Part shown: in pieces, positions 1 through 10,583 of the stretch
Position numbering within the stretch: position 1 is the stretch's first letter
How the letters are laid out: each line of letters starts with the position of its first letter
DNA from: Aestuariivita sp.
GTDB taxonomy: Bacteria > Pseudomonadota > Alphaproteobacteria > Rhodobacterales > Rhodobacteraceae
Assembly (NCBI GenBank): GCA_026710045.1
Contig: JAPORU010000060.1
Location: forward strand, 1 to 60,139
Length of the DNA: 60,139 bases
Reading direction: 5' to 3'
Program-made: the position numbers and the translations under genes
The notes under the pieces: generated by a model
Database searches by the model: none
Told to the model about the DNA's origin: nothing
The model's input: only the letters and a program-made list of their open reading frames with translations

Positions 1-337
1 AACCCGCGGATATCAGATTGATCCACCGTCGAAAAACTGTCTGCATCCTGAGTCAGTCATGAGACAATGTGTAGATACATTATGACATAAGTGCAACAAA
101 AATTACCCGGTCAATCCATATCAGCGTTTTAAACGATCCAGAATCTGCAGCGGCTTTGGCAACATTGTCTGAGTCAGATCAAGACAGCGTACCCGAGAAT
201 CCCGTCCAGTCCCCAAGCTTTACAGTCAGTGACATAACGTCACATGGTCTAAAGACACTGCACAGATGGAAGGCAATTATCCCATACAGGAAAAAGTTGC
301 AACGCGTTCCATCGGTGGCCTGTTCTTTTCAACACCT
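1..337. other. Non-coding stretch at the left edge
   Basis: This stretch lies downstream of nrdJ, which runs on the minus strand and ends at its right border. I see no credible gene, tRNA or strong terminator. The short open frames on the plus strand have no recognisable domain and run into the antisense side of nrdJ. A minus-strand gene could lie further left, outside the window. Confidence 0.5.
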
Positions 338-2635
338 TTATCCGCATTTGGAATAACCACAATTCAGACAGGTCATGCACCCTTCGATTCTCTGCATCGC
401 GGGCTGATAGCAGACCGGACATACCTTGCCTGTGGACGCTGTGATCTCCGAAGACGTTGAGGCTGACTCGTCCGTCATATTGTTTGCAACATCCTTCAAA
501 AATCCAGTCGAAATCATGTGACGTTCGATAACGCCGCCAATGGCTGCCAAAACGGATGGAATGTACTTTCCCTCAACCCATGAACCACCAAGCGGGTCGA
601 TGATCGCCTTGAGTTCCTCGACCACAAAAGACACATCCCCTCCGCGACGGAAAACCGCCGAGATCATGCGCGTTAAGGCGACCGTCCATGGAAAATGATT
701 CATGTTCTTGGAATTGATAAATACCTCAAAGGGCCGCCGACACGCGCCCTGAACAAGGTCATTGATGGTTATGTAAATGGCGTGTTCACTATCGGGCCAT
801 TTCACCTTGTAAGTACGACCCTCAAGTGTTTCAGGACGCCCGAGTGGTTCCGACATGTAGACAACATCACCCGACAGGTCGGACTCATCCGTTCGCGATT
901 CGTGTTCCTTGTTAAAATCCCGCTCGGACTTCGGACTGGGCTCAACAACACTTAACACCGATCCCGTCACATCGTTCGGCCGATACGTCGTACACCCCTT
1001 GCAACCCAGATCCCAAGCCCGCATATACACTTCTTCAAACGCGTCAAAGTCAATATCAGCCGGGCAATTGATGGTCTTTGAAATACTCGAATCAATCCAC
1101 TTTTGGGCCGCAGCCTGCATCTTCACATGATCCACCGGTGCCAAAGTCTGAGCATTTACGAAGAAATCAGGCAAAGCACGATCGCCAAATTTGTCACGCC
1201 ACAGTTGTACCGCATAATCAACGACATCCTCTTCCGTGTGCGATCCATTTTTCTGCAGAACACGTCGCTTATAACTGAAGGCAAACACGGGCTCTATTCC
1301 CGAGGACACATTCCCCGAATAAAGTGAAATTGTTCCCGTAGGCGCAATAGATGTCAACAACGCATTACGCAAACCATGAGCTTGAACCAACTCACAAACA
1401 TCCTCGCTCATGGTCTGCATCGTAGCCGAGCGCAAGAACTTCTCCTGGTCAAAGAGCGGAAATGCACCCTTTTCTCTCGCAATATCTGCAGATGCTCGAT
1501 AGGCGGCGTGTGCGATCTGTTTTAACCACATCTCAGTTTGTGAGACCGCTTCATCGGACCCGTATCGCAGCCCCATCATGACAAGAGCATCTGCAAGGCC
1601 TGTGACCCCCAGACCAATCCGACGTTTCGCCCTTGCCTCTCTCTGCTGTTGTGGCAGTGGAAACTTTGATACGTCGACGACATTGTCCATCATTCGCACA
1701 GCCGTTCCGACGAGAGACTCGAGGATCTTTTGATTGATCCCCGCATCGTCCTCAAACGGTTCCTCAACAAGTTTCGCAAGATTGATTGAACCAAGCAGAC
1801 AAGCCCCATAAGGGGGAAGGGGTTGCTCACCACATGGATTTGTCGCCGCAATCGTCTCCGCATAATGAAGATTATTGGCCTCATTTATGCGATCAATGAA
1901 AATGACACCCGGCTCCGCATAATCATACGTCGAACGCATAATCTTGTCCCACAAGTCACGCGCCTTAACTGTCCGGTATATATCACCGTCAAAAATCAAA
2001 TCCCAAGATTGATCAGCCTTGACCGCCTCCATAAACGGATCGGTGATCAATACCGATACATTGAACATCCGAAGTCGCGCCGCGTCCGATTTGGCAGAAA
2101 TAAATTCTTCCACATCAGGGTGATCACATCGCAATGTCGCCATCATGGCCCCGCGGCGCGATCCCGCTGACATAATTGTTCGGCACATCGCATCCCAAAC
2201 ATCCATGAAACTCAACGGACCCGACGCATCGGCGGCGACACCTTTTACTTCAGCGCCGCGAGGACGGATCGTAGAGAAATCATAGCCAATTCCTCCACCT
2301 TGTTGCATGGTGAGGGCCGCCTCTTTCAAACCCTCGAAGATACCCTCCATAGAATCATGCAATGTTCCCATGACAAAACAATTGAACAGTGTAACACTTC
2401 GTCGGGTTCCTGCTCCCGCGATGATACGACCGGCCGGCAAGAACTTGAAATCCTCAAGTGCCCCGTAGAACGTCTCTTCCCAGCGTCGGGGATCATCCTC
2501 ACAACTTGCGAGGTCGCGGGCAATGCGGCGCCATGTATCTTCGATTGTACCGTCAACAGGAGTACCATCGATCTCCTTGAGTCGGTATTTCATATCCCAG
2601 ATTTGTTCAGCGATTGGAACGGTGAAGGCGGTCAT
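338..2635 (-). CDS. nrdJ: Class II (adenosylcobalamin-dependent) ribonucleotide reductase
   Basis: This enzyme reduces ribonucleotides to deoxyribonucleotides for DNA synthesis, using coenzyme B12 as radical generator and therefore working with or without oxygen. The product is about 765 aa. Visible are the substrate-site segment NPCGEQPLPPYGACLLGSIN near residue 265, the APTGTISL segment of the barrel, a TSCPD-type domain near residues 600-700 and a C-terminal cysteine cluster (CPVC, then CLNCG) resembling a zinc ribbon that shuttles electrons. The open frame extends to a TTG at 2656, but the ATG at 2635 gives the usual N-terminus (TAFTVPIAEQIWDMKYRLK). It is a single gene; no B12 riboswitch is evident upstream. 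The family call is secure; the exact start is less so. Confidence 0.96.
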   Translation of the reverse strand: MTAFTVPIAEQIWDMKYRLKEIDGTPVDGTIEDTWRRIARDLASCEDDPRRWEETFYGALEDFKFLPAGRIIAGAGTRRSVTLFNCFVMGTLHDSMEGIFEGLKEAALTMQQGGGIGYDFSTIRPRGAEVKGVAADASGPLSFMDVWDAMCRTIMSAGSRRGAMMATLRCDHPDVEEFISAKSDAARLRMFNVSVLITDPFMEAVKADQSWDLIFDGDIYRTVKARDLWDKIMRSTYDYAEPGVIFIDRINEANNLHYAETIAATNPCGEQPLPPYGACLLGSINLAKLVEEPFEDDAGINQKILESLVGTAVRMMDNVVDVSKFPLPQQQREARAKRRIGLGVTGLADALVMMGLRYGSDEAVSQTEMWLKQIAHAAYRASADIAREKGAFPLFDQEKFLRSATMQTMSEDVCELVQAHGLRNALLTSIAPTGTISLYSGNVSSGIEPVFAFSYKRRVLQKNGSHTEEDVVDYAVQLWRDKFGDRALPDFFVNAQTLAPVDHVKMQAAAQKWIDSSISKTINCPADIDFDAFEEVYMRAWDLGCKGCTTYRPNDVTGSVLSVVEPSPKSERDFNKEHESRTDESDLSGDVVYMSEPLGRPETLEGRTYKVKWPDSEHAIYITINDLVQGACRRPFEVFINSKNMNHFPWTVALTRMISAVFRRGGDVSFVVEELKAIIDPLGGSWVEGKYIPSVLAAIGGVIERHMISTGFLKDVANNMTDESASTSSEITASTGKVCPVCYQPAMQRIEGCMTCLNCGYSKCG

Positions 2636-2717
2636 TTTGTTGTCCACTAAATCCAAATTGGTACAAGAAAGAATTTTTGAATTTTCTTTTCATTAGACTA
2701 CATTACTCTGGACAGTC

Positions 2718-3179
2718 ATGACCAATCAAAATTCTGTAACATCAATGGCCGACGCAAAAATCAATCTCATCAAACTTTGCGTTGGAGCCGAAACCGTCGA
2801 AGATCTCATCAGATGGCAAGCCACCCCAGCTGCGAAAACCCCGGATGGATTACCCATGCATGTTACCCGCATGTGGCCGCAAAGAAGTGAAGAGCTCTTA
2901 CAGGGCGGTTCGCTGTATTGGGTAGTCAAAGGACTGATTCTCTGCCGTCAAAAACTTATTCGACTTGATAAAGTCATTGGAGACGACTCCATCACACGGT
3001 GCGGTCTCATCTTTGACCCCACTATTATTAGAACGCGGCCGATGGCCAGACGGCCATTTCAAGGTTGGCGCTATTTTTACAGTAAGGACGCACCAAAAGA
3101 TGTTCATAGCGCCCACCGAACCGAAGTCACCCTCCCGGAAGAACTTAATCGAGCTTTGAACAAGATTGGTGTCATTTGA
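2718..3179 (+). CDS. DUF1489 family protein
   Basis: This 153-aa protein matches DUF1489, a family found mainly in Alphaproteobacteria and of unknown function. Recognisable pieces are INLIKLCVGAETVEDL near the N-terminus, the HVTRMWPQR segment and the GWRYFYSKDAPKD segment. No signal peptide or membrane helix is visible, so it is probably cytoplasmic. It is transcribed divergently from nrdJ, with about 80 bases between the two starts that must carry both promoters. The start could also be the internal ATG nine codons downstream (ADAKINLIKL), which fits the family N-terminus better. The gene supports placement of the organism in the Alphaproteobacteria. Confidence 0.88.
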   Translation: MTNQNSVTSMADAKINLIKLCVGAETVEDLIRWQATPAAKTPDGLPMHVTRMWPQRSEELLQGGSLYWVVKGLILCRQKLIRLDKVIGDDSITRCGLIFDPTIIRTRPMARRPFQGWRYFYSKDAPKDVHSAHRTEVTLPEELNRALNKIGVI

Positions 3180-3312
3180 AGCTTCATCGAATCACAAGAC
3201 AGATCCTGTGCGTTTCTGCTTCCTGTCGATTCAGTCTCTCAAACGATGATCCAATGTTATCTCAGAGATGAGTGAGTGACATCAGCGCATAAAGCCAAGC
3301 CATGGCTCGACT

Positions 3313-4002
3313 TTAGATTTTCAGCCGCGACAAAAAATCCGACGCAACAGTGGTCTCCCCACGATCAAAGTGAGCCACACAGCTCCGCCACAAGGTCGCT
3401 TGACTATCCAAAATTAATCCATCCGACAAAATACGCAGGGAATTCGCCCGCAAGGTTTCGCCGGTCGAGGTGATATCTGCAATTGCCTCAGCCACTTCAT
3501 TCTTGATTGTGCCCTCAGTTGCACCTTGGCTATCGACCAAAGCATAATCGGCCACTCCTGCTTTGTTCAAGAACTCGCGCACGAGCAACGGATAACCTGT
3601 CGCAATCCTCAACCGCATTCCCGACCGAGCACGAAAATCAGCTGCCACGTCATCCAGGTCGTCAAGCGTGTCAACGTCAATCCAGAAATCCGGCACTGCA
3701 AGAACGAGACTTGCACGCCCAAAGCCCAACTCAATAACCGATTCAACATGCGATTCCCGACAGGGCAATTTCTCATAAACTAAATCAGTCCCCGTTACTC
3801 CAAAATGCAAACGTCCCGCCGCAAGTTCACGTGGTATTTCACCCGCCGACAGCATGACAAGCGACACCTCATCAATGCCATCAATATGTGCAGAATAGGT
3901 CCGCTCATCCCCGAGACGCCGCATATATATGCCACGATTCATAAACCAACGAAAGGTCTGCGACATCATTCGTCCCTTCGAGGGAATACCGAGCTTGAGC
4001 AC
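3313..4002 (-). CDS. hisG: ATP phosphoribosyltransferase, short form (HisG_S)
   Basis: This is the first enzyme of histidine biosynthesis; it joins ATP and PRPP to give phosphoribosyl-ATP. The 229-aa length and lack of the C-terminal regulatory domain mark it as the short form, which needs HisZ for activity and feedback control. The N-terminus LKLGIPSKGRM and the GVTGTDLVYE segment are typical. It starts with GTG, and the stop codon of hisZ overlaps this start by one base (TAGTG), indicating translational coupling and matched synthesis of the two subunits. Last gene of hisS-hisZ-hisG. Confidence 0.96.
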   Translation of the reverse strand: MLKLGIPSKGRMMSQTFRWFMNRGIYMRRLGDERTYSAHIDGIDEVSLVMLSAGEIPRELAAGRLHFGVTGTDLVYEKLPCRESHVESVIELGFGRASLVLAVPDFWIDVDTLDDLDDVAADFRARSGMRLRIATGYPLLVREFLNKAGVADYALVDSQGATEGTIKNEVAEAIADITSTGETLRANSLRILSDGLILDSQATLWRSCVAHFDRGETTVASDFLSRLKI

Positions 4003-5078
4003 TATTGGCTCACTTCCAAAATCAAGCTTGGACGAATAACGCCACCGACAGCAGAGATCTCAGATCCTGCCCCCAAACGGCGCATTAACGCGTCATACCG
4101 CCCTCCCGTTGCCACAGGTGGCAGATCATCATATGTTTCGGACATAAACTCAAAAATGAATCCATCATAATATTCCATCTTTGCCCGTCCGTAACATGCC
4201 TCAAACGCAAGTGTCTCAACGTCAATTCCGCCGGCGTCAAAGGTATCAATGCGCAGACGCAGACGCTCAATGGATGAAGATAATGCCGGAAGATCTTTCG
4301 CAATATCCAACAAACGCTCGATGGCAACAGGTGCGGTCGCTTTGATCTCAAGTAACCGCTCAAGCACAGTCATTTCAATTTCCGAAATCGGCACGGTATC
4401 ATTATCTTGTCTCAAACGCTCAATGCGATCATACACTTCTTGACGGCGTCTCAAACCGAACTCCGGGAAATCAAGATTCGCCACATCCCTCGTAATTAAA
4501 GCTGCCTGATAATCTGATATTGGGGTACGGCCGGCGTAACGATTCAAAATCTCACGAAATCTCTTCGGACGCCAGATATGTCGCATCAACGCCGACTTTC
4601 GCTGTTCTGTCGTCTTCAAACTGCGTACAGCAGCCGTCAAAATACCCATATCGCCCGTCTTCGGCTTCAAATCAAAGGGCGCAAGAACTTGCGCAAACAG
4701 CGCGAAGACCTCTGCATCCGATGCCACTTCGTCAGACACGGAAAACACTTCATATCCCACTTGAAGATATTCATTCTCACGCAATGCATTATGCTCTTGT
4801 CGCCGAAACACTTCCCCAGAATAGGTATAGCGGGACTGTCTACGAGCATTCTTAATGTGCATCAGCGCAATTGGTACCGTAAAGTCGGGACGCAGCATTT
4901 GTTCACCGCGAAGCGCGTCAGCCGTCGTATAGGCCCGTGCTCGTATATCTTCACCATAAAGATCAAGAAACACATCGGCCGGTTGCAAAATAGAGGTTTC
5001 AACAATCTCTGCACCGGCCGTTTCAAAGCACTGAAGCAAGCGATTGGCCTCAACAAAAATGTCAGCCCGCGAGGGCAT
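4002..5078 (-). CDS. hisZ: ATP phosphoribosyltransferase regulatory subunit HisZ
   Basis: HisZ is a catalytically dead paralogue of histidyl-tRNA synthetase that forms a hetero-octamer with short HisG and confers histidine inhibition. The 358-aa product shows the class II synthetase-like core (LRPDFTVPIALMHI near residue 65, YSGEVFRRQE near residue 87) and the C-terminal PPVATGGRYDALMRRLG segment, but lacks the anticodon-binding domain. The stop of hisS and the ATG of hisZ are separated by one base (TGA-T-ATG) and its own stop overlaps the GTG of hisG, so the three genes form a tight operon. The arrangement with hisS is common in Alphaproteobacteria. Confidence 0.94.
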   Translation of the reverse strand: MPSRADIFVEANRLLQCFETAGAEIVETSILQPADVFLDLYGEDIRARAYTTADALRGEQMLRPDFTVPIALMHIKNARRQSRYTYSGEVFRRQEHNALRENEYLQVGYEVFSVSDEVASDAEVFALFAQVLAPFDLKPKTGDMGILTAAVRSLKTTEQRKSALMRHIWRPKRFREILNRYAGRTPISDYQAALITRDVANLDFPEFGLRRRQEVYDRIERLRQDNDTVPISEIEMTVLERLLEIKATAPVAIERLLDIAKDLPALSSSIERLRLRIDTFDAGGIDVETLAFEACYGRAKMEYYDGFIFEFMSETYDDLPPVATGGRYDALMRRLGAGSEISAVGGVIRPSLILEVSQ

Positions 5079-5079
5079 A

Positions 5080-6549
5080 TCAAATGCCTTGCTCCAAGAT
5101 TTTCTTTACGCTATTAACCAGTTCGTTCCGCGGCACCTCAAATTGCGCTGGACGTTGTCGCCATTCACCCACAGTCGCGGTTTTGGCAATCTCCTTTCCG
5201 AGCACTAAATCTTTGATCTGAATGATCCCCCTCAATTTCTCATCCGCACCTTCAATGATGGCCACGGGTGCATTTCGCCGATCTGCGTACTTAAGTTGAT
5301 TGCCAAAACTCTTGGGATTTCCAAGATAAACTTCAGCACGTACGCCATTATTGCGAAGCTCAACAGCCATTTTCTGATAATCCTGCATGCGCTCTCGATC
5401 CATGACCGTAACCAGCACAGGACCATCGATGTCCGAGTTTCGCCGGCTCTTGATATCAAGAGCCGTCAAAAGCCGATCAACACCCAGTGAAACTCCCGTG
5501 GCTGGAATCCTTTGTCCCGTAAACCGTTGAACCAAGTTGTCATAACGGCCACCACCAGCCACCGATCCAAACTGTCGCTGACGACCACGCTCATCAGTGA
5601 TATCAAAAGTCAACTCAGCTTCATAAACAGGCCCTGTATAGTATCCCAGTCCCCGCACAACTGTTGTATCAATGCGAATCTGATCGGGTCCATATCCCTG
5701 GATATCAAGAAGTTCAGTAATTTTTTTCAACTCATCAATGCCCTCTTGCCCGACCTCCGAGGTACCGATGATCGTCCGCAACTCGTCTAAAATCTGATCT
5801 GGGTTGCATTCACCGGATGTCAAAAACGCAATAATCGCTTCAGCCTGACTTTGGCGGAGACCTACACCCTCAATATACGCGCCCGATTCATCCAAACGTC
5901 CAGATGTAAGGAGTTGCATCACACCGTCCACACCAACTTTGTCAAACTTATCGATCGTTCGCAATACATGGTCGCGTTGCGCTTGCTCAGAAAGACCTGC
6001 ACAAGCCAGAACACCATTCAGTATCTTGCGATTATTCAGCTTGACTTGATATTCTCCCTTCGGGATTCCCACACCCTCGAGAGCGTCGGCCAGCATCGCA
6101 CAGATTTCCGCATCCGATGCCATCGAGGCCGATCCTACCGTATCCGCGTCACACTGATAAAACTGTCGATACCGACCAATACCGGGCTTTTCGTTCCGCC
6201 AGACAGGTCCCATGGAATACCGACGATACGGAGTCGGCAGGTGATTCTGATATTGTGCGTAAACCCGGGCAAGAGGCGCCGTCAGATCATACCTGAGAGC
6301 CAACCAGTCATTATTCTCATGCCAGCAAAAAATGCCGGCATTTGGCTGGTCCGTATCAGGGAGGAATTTCCCTAACGCATCAACAGTCTCAATAGCGGAA
6401 CTTTCCAACGGCTCAAAGCCATAACGGAAATAGATATCAGCCACTTGACGCAACATAGCATCGCGGCGAACCACCTCGGCACCAAAGTAGTCACGAAAGC
6501 CTTTCGGTGTTATGGCGCGCGGACGTAATTTGCTGATCTTTTTTGTCAT
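5080..6549 (-). CDS. hisS: Histidyl-tRNA synthetase
   Basis: This enzyme charges tRNA-His with histidine. The 489-aa protein carries the class II core: [11 protein letters not shown], the motif 2 region ([20 protein letters not shown], residues about 112-131), the histidine-specific [11 protein letters not shown] segment and [12 protein letters not shown] in motif 3, followed by an anticodon-binding domain. It is longer than the roughly 424-aa E. coli enzyme, as in the alphaproteobacterial type. First gene of the hisS-hisZ-hisG operon. The 500 bases upstream must contain the promoter. Confidence 0.96.
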   Translation of the reverse strand: MTKKISKLRPRAITPKGFRDYFGAEVVRRDAMLRQVADIYFRYGFEPLESSAIETVDALGKFLPDTDQPNAGIFCWHENNDWLALRYDLTAPLARVYAQYQNHLPTPYRRYSMGPVWRNEKPGIGRYRQFYQCDADTVGSASMASDAEICAMLADALEGVGIPKGEYQVKLNNRKILNGVLACAGLSEQAQRDHVLRTIDKFDKVGVDGVMQLLTSGRLDESGAYIEGVGLRQSQAEAIIAFLTSGECNPDQILDELRTIIGTSEVGQEGIDELKKITELLDIQGYGPDQIRIDTTVVRGLGYYTGPVYEAELTFDITDERGRQRQFGSVAGGGRYDNLVQRFTGQRIPATGVSLGVDRLLTALDIKSRRNSDIDGPVLVTVMDRERMQDYQKMAVELRNNGVRAEVYLGNPKSFGNQLKYADRRNAPVAIIEGADEKLRGIIQIKDLVLGKEIAKTATVGEWRQRPAQFEVPRNELVNSVKKILEQGI

Positions 6550-7055
6550 GACACGATAACGACAGAATACCGATTAGAAGGAATGAACGAGATCTCGAAG
6601 ACTGTGATCATATTCTGGAATAGACGCAACATCCATGAACCGATCTGAAGACGCCAGTTGAGAATATTATCCTGTTGAACAGGCAACAATATGACAAGGA
6701 ATTCCAACGGCTCACTTGTTTGAGATCGATGAAAGACACTATATCCTTCAAAAGAAGAACGCCAAGAGGCGTTGAGTACACAATCCATGCTACGGAGCAT
6801 GCTCCAGGGACACGGAGGTCGAAGACGTCACTGCACACCATTTCATGAATACGCTAAAACCAAAATCTCTTTCCCAATTCATTGGGAGGGATAATAATGC
6901 AAAACGCAGACGAGTCTCTGAAGACGGCTTTATCAATGAAATATCAACTGGGTAACGGAATGCATTAAAATACGAAAACAAACACAAAAACAGGCGCATG
7001 AGTGGATACGCGCTCAAAGCATCAAGATCAAGACATCCATCCACAGAAAAAAGAC
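6550..7055. other. Intergenic region between dnaE and hisS with two small hairpins
   Basis: About 500 bases lie between the dnaE stop and the hisS start, both on the minus strand. No tRNA or convincing gene is visible; short minus-strand frames here lack recognisable domains and good ribosome binding sites. Two perfect short inverted repeats occur: catgct-acgg-agcatg at 6786-6801 and aacgcc-aaga-ggcgtt at 6758-6773. Read on the minus strand the second is followed by CTTCTTTTG, a weak T-rich tract, so it may be a terminator or part of a leader. The promoter of the hisS operon should be here. Confidence 0.4.
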
Positions 7056-10000
7056 TTACATGTCTTCGACTTCCATAACCCCGCGCAGACTCTTCAGAGC
7101 CTTTCGGATGTCGGAATTCACAGGCACTTTTGAGCCAACATCTAACTCCACCTCACCCGGTAAATCAGGAGCCATCAAACATAAAGAAACGGCTCCCTTG
7201 GCAACACAGCCATCTTTATACCGTCTTTCATCTAAGATGTTCGCAATTTGCGGCAGGGCTTCTTCGTCGTGTACATACACACGCAATCCCGCCGCAGGGA
7301 CATCAGCTACAGCCTTTTCAAGCGGAATAATTGATCGGCACAAAAACTTGAGTTGATCAGCGTCCGAAGACACCTCGACGACCAACACAACTATTGAACC
7401 AACTTCCAGAAATGGACGGGAACGTTCCAAGACTTCAGAGAAAATTGTCACCTCATACGCTCCTGTTGGGTCCGAGAGCTGACAAAAGGCAAATTGATTT
7501 CCCCGTGCGGATTTTCGTATCTGATATCCAGAGACAACGCCAACCATGCGCGAATGGATCGGTTTATCAATACCAAGATTGACCACTTCGTCAAACGTTC
7601 GAAAAGGCGGCTGGTAATCTTTCTTCAACTTGTTCGACAACCTTAATGAAGGTATGAACTCGTCAACTGGATGTCCGGACAAATAAAACCCAATCGCCGC
7701 AAACTCGTCGGCCAGTTTTTGAGAAGGTGTATTGTCTTCCGCCGCGCTCAAACGAGGCTCCGTAAGATCTTCACCTGAGTCCCCAAAGAGCGAGATTTGC
7801 CCTGACAACGATCTTTCAAAAACATCGGTCGAGTAGGCGATGAGTGAGTCGAGGCTTTCGAGCACACGAACCCGATTCGAATCCAATTGATCAAAGACAC
7901 CGGCCCTTATCAGCATTTCGAGTGAACGTTTGCCAACCCGCTTTAAATCAACCCTACGTGCAAAATCAAAGAGATTAACAAAAAGGTGATCGCCTCGTGC
8001 CTCCACCAGCATCCGCATGGCATCACTACCAACATTTCGAAGTGCGCTGAGAGCGAAGACCAGCTGCCCATCAACTACACTGAACATTGCATCTGACCGG
8101 TTAATGCATGGTGGAATCCAAGGTAACGCAAGGTTTCTCTTAACCTCTTCGAGGTAAGCTGCAAGTTTGTTTGCGGAGGCAATATCGCAATTCATCATTC
8201 CCGCGATAAATTCGGCCGGGTGATTGGCCTTAAGCCAGGCTGTCTGATAACTCACGACAGCATAAGCTGCGGCATGTGATTTGTTAAATCCATAATTGGC
8301 AAACTTCTGCAGAAGATTCCAAACATGCAAAGCGGTGCTCTCCTGGACACCATTTTTTACCGCCCCATTGAGAAACTTGGGTTGTTCCGCATTCATCGCG
8401 GACTGTATTTTCTTACCCATCGCACGGCGCAGCAAGTCGGCTTCAGCCAATGTATAGCCCGCCATTTCTTGCGCAATCTGCATGACCTGTTCCTGGTAAA
8501 CAATGATTCCCTGGGTTTCATCCAGTATGTGATCAATGAGCGGGTGCAAAGTTTCACGCTCCGAGAGACCGTTCTTGACCTCACAGAACTTTGGAATATT
8601 CTCCATAGGACCCGGTCGATACAGAGCCACCAAGGCAATGATATCTTCAATGCAACTCGGCTTCATGCGTTTCAATGCATCCATCATTCCCGTGCTTTCG
8701 ACCTGAAACACTGCGACCGTCTGGGCCGACGCATACAGGTCAAATGTAGCCTCGTCATCGAACGGAATGCCGTTAATATCATCAATCATGCCCCGAGCGG
8801 GTTCGTAGAGCATCTTGCCGTCAGCCCGTTCATGCAAATGCCGACCCGAGGCAAGAACAATGTCAACAATATTTTGAATGGCTGTTAAGGTCTTCAATCC
8901 AAGAAAATCAAATTTGACCAACCCCGCCTGCTCAACCCATTTCATATTGAATTGGGTTACAGGCAAGTCGGAGCGAGGATCCTTATAGAGCGGAACGATC
9001 TCATCTAAAGGTCGATCTCCAATCACCAACCCCGCAGCGTGAATTGATGGATTACGAAGCAACCCTTCCACTTCCCGGACATAGGAAATGAGACGATCGA
9101 TGACCTCTTCCTCTTCTACCATTTTACCAATACGTGGCTCATCGGCAAGGGCTTTATCAATCGAGACTGGCGTATTTGCCTCCGTTGGAATCAACTTACT
9201 AATTCGATCCGTCTGCCGGTATGGAATCTGCAGTACACGTCCGATATCACGAACAGCAGCCTTGGACAAAAGAGCACCAAACGTGACAATCTGAGCAACA
9301 CGATCATTGCCATACTTTTTCCGCACATAGTTGATAACTTCATCACGACGATCCATAGAAAAGTCGATGTCAAAATCAGGCATTGAAACGCGATCTGGAT
9401 TCAAGAATCGCTCAAACAGTAACGCATAGCGCAAGGGGTCCAAGTTCGTGATCGTCAGTGCATAAGCAACCAAACTACCCGCTCCCGACCCACGTCCGGG
9501 CCCGACAAGAATACCCTGTTCTTTCGCCCACTTGATAAAATCGGCCACGATCAGAAAATATCCGCAAAACCCCATACGTTCGATGATTCCAAGTTCGAAC
9601 TCAAGCCGTTCTTCGTATTCTTCAGTTTTGGCCGAAAGTGGAATCACTTCAAGGCGGGCCACGAGACCACGTCGTGCCTGGCTGCGTAATTCCTCGACCT
9701 CATCTTCCGCGAATTTCGGCAAAATCGGTTCACGCGTACTTGCCATAAAAGAACAGCGCCGGGCGATTTCGACTGTATTCTCTATGGCCTCGGGCAAATC
9801 AGAAAAAAGAACTGACATCTCCTTTGCTGACTTAAAGTAATGCTGCTGTGTGAGACGACGGCGAGGATCCTGTTGATCGACGTAAGAACCTTCCGCAATG
9901 CAGAGCAACGCATCATGTGCTTCATACATTTCAGTAGTCGGAAAATAGACATCATTCGTGGCAACGAGCGGAATATTCTTGTCATAAGCGAATTCAACAC

Positions 10001-10583
10001 TGCCCTTTTCCGCCAATCTCTCTTCCTCAATCAACGTCTCATCATCGGCATGATGTCTCTGTAATTCAATATAGAGACGATCTGTGAATATTGCCCCGAG
10101 CGAATCAATCAACTGTTCAGCAGCAGATTGCCGACCACAATTGAGCAATTGACCAACGGGTCCTTTCGGTCCACCTGTAAGACAGATTAAGCCTTCGTGA
10201 TGCGTACCAAGCTCGGCAAGTCTAATTCTTGGACTTGATTCCGACTTGTTCAAATAAAGACATGAGTTCAACTTCAGTAGATTTTGATACCCGATTTCAT
10301 TTTGAGCCAGCAAAACGATTGGCGCCGGAACCGTCTCTGATTTCAAGACAGTATCTACATCATAAACCAAATCAATTTGACATCCGATAATCGGCTGGAT
10401 TCCGGCATTCGCAACCGTGACGGAAAATTCAAGGGCCGCAAACATATTGTTTGTATCGGTTAAGGCAACCGCAGGCATACGTGCAACATGACAAAGCTCG
10501 GGTATCGCTTTCAAACGTACTGCGCCTTCCAGTAGGGAAAACTCTGAATGTACTCGAAGATGAATGAAATGAGCGTGTGTCAT
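7056..10583 (-). CDS. dnaE: DNA polymerase III alpha subunit
   Basis: This is the replicative DNA polymerase subunit. The product of about 1175 aa begins with the PHP domain (HLRVHSEFSLLEGAVRLKAI). The polymerase core follows, with GPGRGSGAGSLVAYAL near residue 365 and the catalytic aspartates in MPDFDIDFSMDRR near residue 403. Later come a helix-hairpin-helix region and an OB-fold near the C-terminus (MVGVVSGYQIRKSARGNQFA). The length fits DnaE1 rather than the error-prone DnaE2. The open frame reaches a TTG at 10592, but ATG at 10583 gives the expected N-terminus. Divergent from xdhA with about 260 bases between. Confidence 0.97.
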   Translation of the reverse strand: MTHAHFIHLRVHSEFSLLEGAVRLKAIPELCHVARMPAVALTDTNNMFAALEFSVTVANAGIQPIIGCQIDLVYDVDTVLKSETVPAPIVLLAQNEIGYQNLLKLNSCLYLNKSESSPRIRLAELGTHHEGLICLTGGPKGPVGQLLNCGRQSAAEQLIDSLGAIFTDRLYIELQRHHADDETLIEEERLAEKGSVEFAYDKNIPLVATNDVYFPTTEMYEAHDALLCIAEGSYVDQQDPRRRLTQQHYFKSAKEMSVLFSDLPEAIENTVEIARRCSFMASTREPILPKFAEDEVEELRSQARRGLVARLEVIPLSAKTEEYEERLEFELGIIERMGFCGYFLIVADFIKWAKEQGILVGPGRGSGAGSLVAYALTITNLDPLRYALLFERFLNPDRVSMPDFDIDFSMDRRDEVINYVRKKYGNDRVAQIVTFGALLSKAAVRDIGRVLQIPYRQTDRISKLIPTEANTPVSIDKALADEPRIGKMVEEEEVIDRLISYVREVEGLLRNPSIHAAGLVIGDRPLDEIVPLYKDPRSDLPVTQFNMKWVEQAGLVKFDFLGLKTLTAIQNIVDIVLASGRHLHERADGKMLYEPARGMIDDINGIPFDDEATFDLYASAQTVAVFQVESTGMMDALKRMKPSCIEDIIALVALYRPGPMENIPKFCEVKNGLSERETLHPLIDHILDETQGIIVYQEQVMQIAQEMAGYTLAEADLLRRAMGKKIQSAMNAEQPKFLNGAVKNGVQESTALHVWNLLQKFANYGFNKSHAAAYAVVSYQTAWLKANHPAEFIAGMMNCDIASANKLAAYLEEVKRNLALPWIPPCINRSDAMFSVVDGQLVFALSALRNVGSDAMRMLVEARGDHLFVNLFDFARRVDLKRVGKRSLEMLIRAGVFDQLDSNRVRVLESLDSLIAYSTDVFERSLSGQISLFGDSGEDLTEPRLSAAEDNTPSQKLADEFAAIGFYLSGHPVDEFIPSLRLSNKLKKDYQPPFRTFDEVVNLGIDKPIHSRMVGVVSGYQIRKSARGNQFAFCQLSDPTGAYEVTIFSEVLERSRPFLEVGSIVVLVVEVSSDADQLKFLCRSIIPLEKAVADVPAAGLRVYVHDEEALPQIANILDERRYKDGCVAKGAVSLCLMAPDLPGEVELDVGSKVPVNSDIRKALKSLRGVMEVEDM

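Noticed and set aside
156..460. Two plus-strand frames at the left edge
   Set aside because: They have no domain resemblance or ribosome site and extend into the antisense side of nrdJ.
5851..6375. A 174-codon plus-strand frame
   Set aside because: It lies entirely antisense to hisS.
6546..7044. Three minus-strand frames in the dnaE-hisS gap
   Set aside because: Overlapping frames without ribosome sites or family resemblance.
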